This document shows, one piece after another, positions 1 to 8,120 of a DNA stretch of 64,000 nucleotides. A program made the position numbers and the translations under genes. Under the pieces are notes generated by a model. It made no database searches, had not been told where the DNA came from, and worked only from the letters and a program-made list of their open reading frames with translations. Numbering within the stretch: the first letter of the stretch is position 1; every line of letters starts with the position of its first letter. Source of the DNA: Paractinoplanes ovalisporus (GTDB taxonomy: Bacteria; Actinomycetota; Actinomycetes; Mycobacteriales; Micromonosporaceae); the NCBI RefSeq assembly GCF_016834655.1, contig NZ_JAENHP010000005.1:186001-250000 (forward strand), written 5' to 3'.

Positions 1-128
1 ACCTCGATTCCGACGCGGTGTTCGGGGTCAAGGACGAGCTGATCGTCGAGTTCCCGGCGGCCCCGGACGGCACGCGCACCGTCGAGTTCACCTTCCGTAT
101 CGCGCCCCTGGAGGTCGGCCGTGCCTGA
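1..128 (+). CDS. Intradiol ring-cleavage dioxygenase, C-terminal end (partial)
   Basis: This is the 3' end of a gene that begins before the window. The frame starting at base 3 runs without interruption to TGA at 126-128. The 41 visible residues contain LDSDAVFGVKDELIVEF, which resembles the last beta strands of catechol and hydroxyquinol 1,2-dioxygenases, where an Asp-Ala-Val-Phe-(Gly/Ala)-Val-(Lys/Arg)-Asp run sits just before the C-terminus. Those enzymes use Fe(III) to open a catechol-type ring between the two hydroxyls. The next gene, an FAD phenol-type hydroxylase, starts eight bases before this stop, so the two are translationally coupled and probably act in one pathway. The iron ligands lie outside the window, so the assignment rests on a short tail and on context. 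Confidence 0.6.
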   Translation, partial: LDSDAVFGVKDELIVEFPAAPDGTRTVEFTFRIAPLEVGRA

Positions 129-1848
129 TGTCGAGACCGATGTGCTCATCGTCGGGAGCGGACCCGCCGGTGGGGCGGCCGCGCTGTTGCTGAGCACCTA
201 CGGCGTACGGAACATGGTGGTGACCAAATACGGCCGCCTCTCCGACACCCCGCGTGCCCACATCACCAACCAGCGCACGATGGAGGTGCTGCGCGACGCC
301 GGCGTCGAGGACCAGGTGACCGCCCAGGCCACGCCGCAGCACCTGATGGGCGACACGGTCTTCTGCTCCAGCCTCGCCGGTGAGGAGCTGGGCCGGCTGC
401 ACACCTGGTACACCCATCCGTCGCGGCTCGCCGACCACGCCCTGGCCTCCCCGTCGAGCATCTGTGACATGCCGCAGCACCTGATGGAACCGGTGCTCAT
501 CAATAATGCGGTCGCCCGGGGCACGTCGTTGCGCTATCAGACCGAATACCTGTCTCTGGAACAGGACGCCGACGGCGTGACGGCGACCGTGCGGGACCGG
601 CTGCGCGGCGACGAATACCGGATCCGCGCGAAATATCTGATCGGCGCCGACGGCGGCCGCAGCAAGGTGGCCGAGGACATCGGGCTGCCCATGGTCGGCA
701 AGATGGGCGTCGCCGGCAGCATCAACATCGTCTTCGAGGCCGACCTGACCGCGCTCACCGCGCACCGGCCGAGCACGCTTTACTGGGTGCTGCAGACCGG
801 CTCCGACGTCGGCGGGATCGGCATGGGACTGGTCCGCTGCGTCCGGCCGTGGCACGAGTGGCTGATCGTCTGGGGCTACGACATCAACGGCGAGCCGCCC
901 GACCTCACCGAGGAGTACGCCCGCCGGATCGCCCACCATCTCATCGGCGACGGCTCGGTGCCGGTCACCGTCAAGTCGTCCTCGGCGTGGACGGTCAACC
1001 ACATGTACGCCGAGACCTACCAGAGCGGCCGCGTGTTCTGCATGGGCGACGCCGTGCACCGGCACCCGCCGTCGAACGGGCTCGGCTCCAACACGTCGAT
1101 CCAGGACGCCTACAACCTGGCCTGGAAACTGCGGATGGTGCTGGACGGGTCGGCCTCGCCCGCGCTGCTGGACTCGTACACGGCCGAGCGTGCCCCGATC
1201 GGCCGGCAGATCGTCGACCGGGCCAACCGCAGCATCGGCGAGACCGCCCGCATCTTCGACGCGCTCGGCATGCTCTCGACCGAGGACCCCGAGCAGCTGC
1301 GCCGCAACATGGACGCGCGCAAGCTGAGCACGCCCGCGGCGGAGAAGCAGCGGCGGGAGCTGCGCGAGGCCATCGCGTTCAAGAACTACGAGTTCAACAC
1401 GCACGGGGTCGAGCTGAACCAGAGGTACGTCTCGGACGCCGTCATCCCCGACGGAACCCCCATGCCGGTCAACCCGCGCGACGACGAGCTCCACCACCTG
1501 GCGACCACCTGGCCCGGCGCGAAGGTGCCGCACGCCTGGGTCGGCCGCGGTAGCTCCCGTCTGTCCACGCTGGACCTGGGCGGCCACGGCCGGTTCGTGT
1601 TGCTGACCGGGCTGGGCGGCGAGGCCTGGGTCGCGGCGGCGGCTTCCCTGCCGATCGACGCCGTGGTCATCGGGCCCGGCGCCGACTACGAGGACATCTA
1701 CGGCGACTGGGCGCGGCTGCGCGAGATCAACGATTCCGGTTGTGTGCTGCTGCGTCCCGACAACCACGTGGCCTTCCGAAGCGCTGACATGGTTTCCGAC
1801 CCGTCCGGCACGCTGCGGTCCGCGCTGAACCAGATACTGGGCCGGTGA
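121..1848 (+). CDS. FAD-dependent phenol/resorcinol-type monooxygenase
   Basis: This 575-residue protein belongs to the flavoprotein aromatic hydroxylases of the 2,4-dichlorophenol 6-monooxygenase (TfdB) type, which use NAD(P)H and O2 to add a hydroxyl to a phenolic ring. The N-terminus carries the FAD dinucleotide fold GSGPAG at residues 12-17. A second FAD motif, GDAVHRHPPSNGLGSN, begins near residue 309 and is very characteristic of the TfdB group. A thioredoxin-like C-terminal region follows. The GTG start at 121 overlaps the upstream dioxygenase gene, and the stop overlaps the VOC gene by four bases. A hydroxylase next to an intradiol dioxygenase suggests breakdown of a phenol or resorcinol through hydroxyquinol or a catechol. 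The exact substrate cannot be read from the sequence. Confidence 0.85.
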   Translation: MPDVETDVLIVGSGPAGGAAALLLSTYGVRNMVVTKYGRLSDTPRAHITNQRTMEVLRDAGVEDQVTAQATPQHLMGDTVFCSSLAGEELGRLHTWYTHPSRLADHALASPSSICDMPQHLMEPVLINNAVARGTSLRYQTEYLSLEQDADGVTATVRDRLRGDEYRIRAKYLIGADGGRSKVAEDIGLPMVGKMGVAGSINIVFEADLTALTAHRPSTLYWVLQTGSDVGGIGMGLVRCVRPWHEWLIVWGYDINGEPPDLTEEYARRIAHHLIGDGSVPVTVKSSSAWTVNHMYAETYQSGRVFCMGDAVHRHPPSNGLGSNTSIQDAYNLAWKLRMVLDGSASPALLDSYTAERAPIGRQIVDRANRSIGETARIFDALGMLSTEDPEQLRRNMDARKLSTPAAEKQRRELREAIAFKNYEFNTHGVELNQRYVSDAVIPDGTPMPVNPRDDELHHLATTWPGAKVPHAWVGRGSSRLSTLDLGGHGRFVLLTGLGGEAWVAAAASLPIDAVVIGPGADYEDIYGDWARLREINDSGCVLLRPDNHVAFRSADMVSDPSGTLRSALNQILGR

Positions 1849-2252
1849 CTTTTCGCGTAGACCTGACCCTCGACACCCGTGACGCCGAGTCGCTGGCCCC
1901 GTTCTGGAAGCTGGCGCTCGGCTACGAGGACGAGCCCCCGCCCGCGCCGTTCACGACCCGGGACGAGTGGGTGGCGTCGTTCGGCTCGTCCGCCGACGAC
2001 CCCGACGAGGGTGGCGGAGCCTGGCTGCACGACCCGGCCGGGGTCGGACCGCGGCTGAGCCTGCTGGACGTGCCCGAGCCCAAAACGGCCAAGAACCGGC
2101 TGCACATGGACATCCGCGTGGGGTCGTGGGCCGGGATCGAGGCCAGGGCGGCCGAGCTGGTCACCGCGGGCGGCCGCATCCTGAACGTCGTCGACGGCCA
2201 CCACATCGTGATGGCCGATCCCGAGGACAACGAGTTCTGCCTCGGCGCGTAG
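1845..2252 (+). CDS. VOC (glyoxalase-like) family protein
   Basis: This 135-residue protein has the two-module layout of the vicinal oxygen chelate superfamily, with an N-terminal strand VDLTLDTRDAESLAPFWK and a C-terminal half containing RLHMDIRV and MADPEDNEFCLG. The closing D-P-E-D-N-E-F motif is typical of the actinobacterial glyoxalase-like subfamily. Its GTG start overlaps the hydroxylase stop in a GTGA arrangement, so it is the last gene of the aromatic catabolism operon. VOC proteins include ring-cleavage dioxygenases, isomerases and resistance proteins. Here the metal ligands are not clear, and the substrate is unknown. A helper role in the same catabolic pathway is inferred only from the coupling. 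Confidence 0.75.
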   Translation: MTFRVDLTLDTRDAESLAPFWKLALGYEDEPPPAPFTTRDEWVASFGSSADDPDEGGGAWLHDPAGVGPRLSLLDVPEPKTAKNRLHMDIRVGSWAGIEARAAELVTAGGRILNVVDGHHIVMADPEDNEFCLGA

Positions 2253-2365
2253 GCGGGGGTCGTCCGGAGCGCACGGCCCACCCTGTAGTGGGAGGGGGAG
2301 GGGGTGGCCGAAATTTTACGCCGATCTTGAAGCCGAACCGGCCGCTGTCCACCGGACAAAACGAC

Positions 2366-2374
2366 TTGTCCACA
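2366..2374 (+). promoter_or_regulatory. DnaA-box-like TTGTCCACA
   Basis: The sequence TTGTCCACA matches the high-GC actinomycete DnaA box consensus. A weaker copy, CTGTCCACC, lies at 2345-2353. Both are in the 137-base convergent gap between the VOC gene and the nucleotide-sugar dehydrogenase gene. Function here is inferred from the match alone. Confidence 0.35.
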
Positions 2375-2389
2375 ACGCTGTGACGGGTT

Positions 2390-3637
2390 TCAGAGGCGGT
2401 GGGCCGACGAGCCGGTGGTGGCTCCGCGGGTGTCGAAGAAGCGCTTGGCCAAACGGGCCAGCTCGTCGGCGTCGTACGCGCGATGGTTCTGCACCAGGAT
2501 CACCAGGTCGGCCGACGCCACGGCGCCCAGCAGGTCGGCGGTGTGGGGCACGATCCATTCCGGCACGTACGGGTCGTGGTAGGAGACCGACGCGCCCAGC
2601 GACTGCAACTGGCGGGCCAGTGGGGTCGCGGGTGATTCGCGCTGGTCGGCGATGTCCGGCTTGTACGTGACGCCCAGCAGCAGGATCGTGGCGCCGTGCA
2701 CGGCCTGGCCGTCGGCGTTCAGCAGGTTCTGCGCGCGACGGGCCACATAGGACGGCATGGTCGCGTTGATCTCCTGGGCCAGCTCGACGAAGCGGAACGG
2801 GTAGCCCAGGCGGCTGCGGACGTTGTGGGACAGGTAGTTCGGGTCGATCGGGATGCAGTGCCCGCCCACGCCCGGACCCGGATAGAACGCCTGGAAGCCG
2901 AACGGTTTGGTCGACGCGGCCCGGATCACGTCCCACAGGTCGATGTCGAGCTCGTGGCAGAACCGCGCCATCTCGTTGACCAGGGCGATGTTCACGTGGC
3001 GGTACGTGTTCTCCAGCAACTTCGCGGTCTCGGCCTCGCGAGTTCCCCGCGTACGCACCACGGTGTCGACGAACCGGCCGTAGAACCCGGCGGCGCGCAG
3101 CGTGCAGTCCGGCGTGAATCCCCCGACCACCTTGGGGGTGTTGCGCGCCCCGAACCGTTCGTTGCCGGGGTCGATGCGCTCGGGCGAGAACGCCAGGTGG
3201 AAGTCGGCCCCGGCGGTCAGCCCGGAGAGCTGTTCCAGCAGGGGCCGGACCACCTCGTCGGTGGTACCGGGATAGGTCGTCGACTCGAGCACCACGAGCA
3301 TGCCGGGGCGCAGGTTGCGGCCGATCGCCGAGGTCGCCCCGGTGACCGCGGTCAGGTCGGGGCCGTCGCCCTCGGCCAGCGGGGTCGGCACGCAGATGAC
3401 CGCGGTGCCGGCGCCCGCGATCAGCGACTCGTCGGTGGTGGGGGTGAATCCGCCGGCCAGCATCGCGGCGATGTCGGCGTCGCTGAGGTCGTCCACGTGC
3501 GAGCGGCCCGCGGCGAGCGACGCCACCACGTCGGCCCGCACGTCGAAACCGAGAACCGACAGACCCGCCCGTACGGCCTGCTGGGCCAGCGGCAGCCCGA
3601 CGTAGCCGAGCCCGAGGATGACGACGTCGCAGCTCAT
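2390..3637 (-). CDS. Nucleotide-sugar (UDP-GlcNAc/ManNAc type) 6-dehydrogenase
   Basis: This 415-residue enzyme belongs to the UDP-glucose/GDP-mannose dehydrogenase family, which oxidises the C6 hydroxyl of a nucleotide sugar to a carboxylate in two NAD+ dependent steps. The Rossmann motif GLGYVG is at residues 9-14. The catalytic cysteine is Cys261 within GPGVGGHCIPIDPNYL. That sequence and the length fit the WbpA/TviB/WecC branch, which acts on UDP-N-acetylhexosamines, better than UDP-glucose dehydrogenase proper. The ATG start overlaps the upstream Stealth gene stop by four bases (ATGA). The pair probably supplies and transfers an acidic sugar for a cell-surface glycan. Substrate choice is inference from motif spacing. 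Confidence 0.85.
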   Translation of the reverse strand: MSCDVVILGLGYVGLPLAQQAVRAGLSVLGFDVRADVVASLAAGRSHVDDLSDADIAAMLAGGFTPTTDESLIAGAGTAVICVPTPLAEGDGPDLTAVTGATSAIGRNLRPGMLVVLESTTYPGTTDEVVRPLLEQLSGLTAGADFHLAFSPERIDPGNERFGARNTPKVVGGFTPDCTLRAAGFYGRFVDTVVRTRGTREAETAKLLENTYRHVNIALVNEMARFCHELDIDLWDVIRAASTKPFGFQAFYPGPGVGGHCIPIDPNYLSHNVRSRLGYPFRFVELAQEINATMPSYVARRAQNLLNADGQAVHGATILLLGVTYKPDIADQRESPATPLARQLQSLGASVSYHDPYVPEWIVPHTADLLGAVASADLVILVQNHRAYDADELARLAKRFFDTRGATTGSSAHRL

Positions 3638-5346
3638 CGAACCACCTCGGGAAGGGTGATCACGCGCTTCAGCTGGCGTGCGACCACCGGCGTACGGGCA
3701 ATGGGCCCGGAAAGCTCCCACCGGGAGGGGAAGGGCAGATAGGCGGGCAGGAACTCGGCCAGCAGCGCCGCCTGCTCGGTCATCGCCTCGGGACCGGAGT
3801 CGGTGTCGTTGAGGCAGAACGCGTCCAGGTGCCGCCGGTGCAGCAGCCGGGCCAGCTGGAACGGCGTGGCCGGGTCGGCCAGGTCGGTGTAGAGGTAGTT
3901 GATCTGCCCGGGGGCGGCGCGGCCGGTCAGGTACGCGTAGTACTGCTGCAACGATGACAGCAGCGCGATGTCGTCGGGGTGGCGGAACTGGTGTGCGGCG
4001 GTCGCGGCCACCTCGCCGGCGAACCGCTCCTCGATCTCGGCCAGCACGCTGCGCCGCGACGGGTGCGGCGTGTGCTTCATCTTGCGGGTCAGCACCCGGC
4101 CGAACGTGCTCTGGATGAGCTGCCGGTTGTTCTTGCCGGCGGAGTCGGCCGGGGCGTCGGCGACCGAGCGCGGCGCCGAGCTGACGAGCGCGCCCGACGG
4201 GAAGAAACGGGTCAGCCCGCCCGGCGTGAAGAACAGTTCGGGGGCCACCGGCCGGCCCAGGAACACGTCGTCGTTGAGGTAGAGGAAGTGCTCGGCCAGG
4301 CCCGGGATGCGGTGCAGGCGCGACTCGATGGCCTGCGAGTTGAAGGTGGGCAGCTTCCCGGTGCCGCCGAAGATCTCGCGGTGGTCCACCACGGTCAGGT
4401 CGCCGCGGGTGGTGTCGAGCCACTCCGGCAGCTGGCCGTCGGTGACCAGATGGACGTGCCGGATCCAGGGCGCGTACGCGTGCAGCGAGCGCAACGAGTA
4501 GCGCAGCTCGTCGCGCGAGACGAACCGGGAGTTGTTGGCCGCCTGCCCGTTGGTGCCGGCCACCCAGCCGTTCGCGCGCAACGCCTCGGCCTTGCGCGCG
4601 TGCCAGGCCGGGTCGCTGCCGTCGACCCAGGTGTAGACGGCGTCGATCGGGAACGCGACCCGGTCGGGGCTCACCATCGTGAACACCTCGCGGGTGCGGT
4701 AGCGGCGGGTGGTGCCGGGCGCGCCGAACGGGCCGAAGACGGGTTCGGCCACGACGATCTCGGGTTCGTCGGCCGGGACCACGTCGGCCACCGGGTTGCT
4801 GCGCGGCCCGGTCAGGGTTCCGCCCTCGTGCCGCCAGAATTCAACTTCGCATCCGTACGCGGGACCGAGCGCGAGACGGCCCGCCGGGTCGGTCACGGGC
4901 CAGCTCACCCGCACGACCCGTCCCGGGATGACGCTGTCGAGCCGGCCCTCGCCGCGGGACGTGACGGCGGACAACGCGGCGAGCGTCTTCGCCCGGTCGG
5001 CCTCGTCCACGGCCACGCCCGTACGGGTGAGGGAAGCCACCGGGATGCGGAACCAGTCGACGCCGGCGCTGGTGAGGGTGTCCAGCACGCGGTCGAGGTT
5101 CTCCCGCCGTACGGAAGCGGGGTCGGCCTGCGGGGAACGCCGGGCCGTGACGCGCCCCGCCGCCGTGCGGAGCCGCAGAGCCGGCGCGTCCCCGACCGGC
5201 TTGAGCCGTGGACGCGGGCCGAGCGGCACGATCCGGCGGGCCACCCGCAGCCGGTCCGAGCGCGGCACCAGGGGCAGGACCCGCCGCTGCAGCTGATGGA
5301 GCACCCGCCGCCGTACGGGCCAGGGCAGAAGCCGGATGATCCGCAC
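3634..5346 (-). CDS. Stealth family sugar-phosphate transferase
   Basis: The protein of about 570 residues carries the four conserved regions of the Stealth family, whose characterised members transfer sugar-1-phosphate when building capsular or cell-wall glycans. CR1 (DAVYTWVDGSDPAW) is near residues 236-248, CR2 (SRDELRYSLRSL) near 277-288 with FLYLNDDVFLG near 355-365. CR3 lies around 410-450 and CR4, including AFCLNDTDSG, lies near the C-terminus. The N-terminal 230 residues are Arg-rich and variable. I chose GTG at 5346 because AAGGA lies about eight bases before it; an upstream in-frame start at 5400 has no such signal. It is translationally coupled to the nucleotide-sugar dehydrogenase. 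The sugar and acceptor are unknown. Confidence 0.85.
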   Translation of the reverse strand: MRIIRLLPWPVRRRVLHQLQRRVLPLVPRSDRLRVARRIVPLGPRPRLKPVGDAPALRLRTAAGRVTARRSPQADPASVRRENLDRVLDTLTSAGVDWFRIPVASLTRTGVAVDEADRAKTLAALSAVTSRGEGRLDSVIPGRVVRVSWPVTDPAGRLALGPAYGCEVEFWRHEGGTLTGPRSNPVADVVPADEPEIVVAEPVFGPFGAPGTTRRYRTREVFTMVSPDRVAFPIDAVYTWVDGSDPAWHARKAEALRANGWVAGTNGQAANNSRFVSRDELRYSLRSLHAYAPWIRHVHLVTDGQLPEWLDTTRGDLTVVDHREIFGGTGKLPTFNSQAIESRLHRIPGLAEHFLYLNDDVFLGRPVAPELFFTPGGLTRFFPSGALVSSAPRSVADAPADSAGKNNRQLIQSTFGRVLTRKMKHTPHPSRRSVLAEIEERFAGEVAATAAHQFRHPDDIALLSSLQQYYAYLTGRAAPGQINYLYTDLADPATPFQLARLLHRRHLDAFCLNDTDSGPEAMTEQAALLAEFLPAYLPFPSRWELSGPIARTPVVARQLKRVITLPEVVR

Positions 5347-5570
5347 GCCGTCGTCCTTCCGCCGGTCCGATGGGTCACGACCTGTGTCTGGACCCCTCAA
5401 CGGGCGTTGTCCGGCCGAGGTTGCGGCGCGTCACCTCGCGTACCTCTTGAATCGGTGGTATAGCGGCAAAACGGACACGATGGCGGGGTGGGTTCAGGGT
5501 TACCACCGATGCGCCGGGTTGCCCGGGTGAGTCATCGTGGAGTCCGCAGCTTCGACTCGGGGAGGCCGAG

Positions 5571-5801
5571 ATGGGCAAGGCCGTGGCATTTCTGGTGGCG
5601 TTGATCGCCGGCGTGATCGCCGTCGGCTGGGTGGTCAGCTCGCTGATCGGCCCGGTGTTGTTCTACCTGATCGTGGGCGCGCTCGCGGTCGGCGGCGGCT
5701 ACTACCTCTACGCAAAGGCCAAGAAGGGCCTCGCTCCCGGCACGCGCACGCAGCGCCGGATCGAGGCGGCCCAGAAGACCTACCGCATGCGGAACCGGTG
5801 A
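5571..5801 (+). CDS. Small two-helix membrane protein
   Basis: This 76-residue protein has two hydrophobic segments, at about residues 5-25 and 29-47, followed by a basic tail (KKGLAPGTRTQRRIEAAQ). The ATG at 5571 is preceded by GGGGAGG at a suitable distance. I do not recognise a named family. It lies 64 bases before ffh on the same strand, so the two may be cotranscribed, although ffh has its own probable -10 box in the gap. Codon use matches its neighbours and it looks like a real core-genome gene of unknown role. Confidence 0.7.
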   Translation: MGKAVAFLVALIAGVIAVGWVVSSLIGPVLFYLIVGALAVGGGYYLYAKAKKGLAPGTRTQRRIEAAQKTYRMRNR

Positions 5802-5865
5802 GGCTTCGGCCGGGCGGCTAGGCTTGCCTCATCGCCGCTCACTTTGACCAACGGGAAGTCTCACC

Positions 5866-7431
5866 GTGTTTGACACTTTGAGTGACCGCCTCTCCGGCAT
5901 CTTCACCAAGCTCCGGGGCAAGGGCAAGCTCACCGACGCCGACATCGACGCCACCGCCCGCGAGATCCGTCTCGCGCTGCTCGAGGCCGACGTCGCGCTG
6001 CCCGTGGTCAAGGCCTTCATCTTCAACCTGAAGGAGCGCGCCCGCGGGGCCGAGGTCTCGCAGGCGCTCAACCCGGCCCAGCAGATCATCAAGATCGTCC
6101 ACGAGGAGCTCATCAACGTCCTCGGCGGCGAGGGGCGGCGGCTGCAGTTCGCCAAGACCGCGCCCACGGTGATCATGCTGGCCGGTCTCCAGGGCGCCGG
6201 TAAGACGACCCTGGCCGGCAAGCTCTCGAAGTGGCTCAAGGCCCAGGGCCACCAGCCGCTGCTCGTGGCGGCCGACCTCCAGCGCCCCAACGCGGTCAAC
6301 CAGCTCCAGGTGGTCGGCGGCCGGGCCGGCGTCGACGTCTATGCGCCCGAGCCCGGCAGCGGCATCGGTGACCCGGTCAAGGTCGCGAAAGACTCGATCG
6401 ACGTCGCCAAGCGCACCGCCAAAGACATCGTCATCGTCGACACCGCCGGTCGTCTCGGCATCGACGAAGAGATGATGAAGCAGGCCCGCGACATCCGCGA
6501 CGCCGTCGACCCCGACGAGGTCCTGTTCGTCATCGACGCCATGGTCGGTCAGGATGCGGTGCAGACCGCCGAGGCCTTCCGCGACGGCGTCGGCATCACC
6601 GGCGTGGTGCTCTCGAAGCTCGACGGTGACGCCCGCGGTGGTGCCGCGCTCTCGGTCCGCCACGTCACCGGCGAGCCGATCCTCTTCGCGTCCACGGGTG
6701 AGAAGCTCGAAGACTTCGACCTCTTCCACCCCGACCGCATGGCCAGCCGCATCCTCGGCATGGGTGACGTTCTGACCCTCATCGAGCAGGCCGAACAGGC
6801 CTTCGACGAGGATCAGAAGGAGAAGATGACCGGCAAGCTCCTGGCCGGCGAGACCTTCACCCTCGAAGACTTCCTCGACCAGCTCATCGCCGTGCGGCGG
6901 ATGGGCCCGATCGCCAACATCCTGGGCATGATGCCGGGCATGGGCCAGATGAAGGACCAGCTGGCCGAGCTTGACGACAGCCACTTCGACAAGGTCACGG
7001 CGATCATCCGCTCGATGACCCCGGGCGAGCGCAGCAATCCCAAGATCCTCAACGGCTCGCGCCGCGCCCGCATCGCCAACGGCTCCGGCGTCACCGTCAT
7101 GGACGTCAACCAGCTGCTCAACCGCTTCGCCGACGCGCAGAAGATGATGAAGCAGATGAGCGGCATGATGGGCCTGCCCGGCGGTGGCCGTCGCAAGGCC
7201 ACGAAGAGCCCCAAGAACAAGCGCAAGGGCACGAAGGGCGGCAACAACCGTCCGCGTACGGGTGGTGGCGGCGGTGGCCTGCCCGCGGGCTTCCCGGGCG
7301 GCATGCCCCAGCTCCCGCCCGGCCTCGACCCGAACGCCCTCGGCGGCGCCGGCGGGGGTGGCTTCAACCTGCCCAACCTCGACTTCAACAAGCTGATGAA
7401 GCAGCAGAAGGACGACAAGGACAAGCGCTGA
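5866..7431 (+). CDS. ffh: Signal recognition particle protein Ffh (SRP54)
   Basis: This 521-residue GTPase binds signal sequences of nascent membrane proteins together with 4.5S RNA and delivers them to FtsY. The N domain occupies roughly residues 1-90. The G domain holds the P-loop GLQGAGKTT at 107-115, DTAGR at 192-196 and SKLDGDARGG near 250. The Met-rich M domain starts near 325 and includes MMKQMSGMMG. The C-terminus then extends into a Lys- and Gly/Pro-rich tail of about 90 residues that is longer than in most bacteria but usual in actinomycetes. The start is GTG at 5866. Its position upstream of rpsP-rimM-trmD-rplS is conserved in many Gram-positive bacteria, although here several genes intervene. 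Confidence 0.97.
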   Translation: MFDTLSDRLSGIFTKLRGKGKLTDADIDATAREIRLALLEADVALPVVKAFIFNLKERARGAEVSQALNPAQQIIKIVHEELINVLGGEGRRLQFAKTAPTVIMLAGLQGAGKTTLAGKLSKWLKAQGHQPLLVAADLQRPNAVNQLQVVGGRAGVDVYAPEPGSGIGDPVKVAKDSIDVAKRTAKDIVIVDTAGRLGIDEEMMKQARDIRDAVDPDEVLFVIDAMVGQDAVQTAEAFRDGVGITGVVLSKLDGDARGGAALSVRHVTGEPILFASTGEKLEDFDLFHPDRMASRILGMGDVLTLIEQAEQAFDEDQKEKMTGKLLAGETFTLEDFLDQLIAVRRMGPIANILGMMPGMGQMKDQLAELDDSHFDKVTAIIRSMTPGERSNPKILNGSRRARIANGSGVTVMDVNQLLNRFADAQKMMKQMSGMMGLPGGGRRKATKSPKNKRKGTKGGNNRPRTGGGGGGLPAGFPGGMPQLPPGLDPNALGGAGGGGFNLPNLDFNKLMKQQKDDKDKR

Positions 7432-7493
7432 CAACCGATTGGTGATCTAGGCATGGGTACAGTAGTCTGGTGACACCCCCTGAGGAGGTCCCG

Positions 7494-8096
7494 ATGACTG
7501 CGGCCCTACAGCTGCCGAGCCCGCTGGATGAGAAGCGGGACTGGACCGTCGACGACCTGGCGAGCCTTCCGAAGGATCTTCGTTATGAGTTGATCGACGG
7601 AAGGCTCGTGGTGTCGCCGTCTCCGACCCCGCTTCATCAAGACCTCGGTGTTCGCCTGTTACTCGCCCTCGAAGCTGTCTGCCCGCCCGACCTCATGGTC
7701 GTCACCGACCTCTCCTTGCGGATCGATGCGCGCTCGGAACCACGGCCGGACGTAGTCGTGATCGACAGAAAGCTGGTCAGCGTCAGTCCCGTGCCGGTGG
7801 AGGCGGCCGTGCTGGCGGTCGAGGTGATTTCGCCCGACTCGACCATTCGCGATCTACATTCGAAACCACGGATGCTCGCGAAAGCGGGCCTGCCGAACTA
7901 TTGGGTGGTCGACCCGTTCCATGCGGAAGGCATCGTCCTGGCTGTGTTCCGGCTCGGCTCGGACGGGCAGTATGCGCTGGTGACCGAGACCCACCGGGTT
8001 TTCGAGACCGACGTGCCCTTTCCGGTGACGGTTGATCTGCCGGCCCTCGAAGTTCGTCGGCGGATGCTTCTTGGTGGCTCCTTGCCGGAAGTCTGA
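7494..8096 (+). CDS. Uma2 family (DUF820) putative nuclease
   Basis: This protein of about 200 residues has the Uma2/DUF820 restriction-endonuclease-like fold. Diagnostic pieces are YELIDGRLVVSPSPTPLHQ in the N-terminal third, PRPDVVVID, then VEVISPDSTIRDLHSKP and GLPNYWVVDP. The E-V-I-S-P-x-S block and following Lys fit the PD-(D/E)xK core. The ATG at 7494 is used because GAGGAGG precedes it; the longer frame from 7470 would place that ribosome site inside the gene. Uma2 proteins are expanded in actinomycetes and cyanobacteria, but their biological substrate is not established. A second Uma2 gene lies at 40876. Confidence 0.85.
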   Translation: MTAALQLPSPLDEKRDWTVDDLASLPKDLRYELIDGRLVVSPSPTPLHQDLGVRLLLALEAVCPPDLMVVTDLSLRIDARSEPRPDVVVIDRKLVSVSPVPVEAAVLAVEVISPDSTIRDLHSKPRMLAKAGLPNYWVVDPFHAEGIVLAVFRLGSDGQYALVTETHRVFETDVPFPVTVDLPALEVRRRMLLGGSLPEV

Positions 8097-8108
8097 CTCA
8101 CCTTCGGG

Positions 8109-8114
8109 TAGGAC
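8109..8114 (+). promoter_or_regulatory. Candidate -10 box for leaderless amidohydrolase mRNA
   Basis: TAGGAC lies six bases before the ATG at 8121 and no ribosome site is present. This is the spacing expected if transcription begins on the start codon. No convincing -35 was found. Confidence 0.35.
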
Positions 8115-8120
8115 TGTCCT

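Noticed and set aside
88..1767. A 559-codon minus-strand frame opposite the hydroxylase
   Set aside because: Composition (Arg/Val/Gly/His-rich) and lack of motifs mark it as a shadow.
2390..4423. A 677-codon open frame that would fuse the Stealth and dehydrogenase genes
   Set aside because: The region before 3637 is a shadow of the Stealth gene; the dehydrogenase has its own ATG coupled by ATGA.
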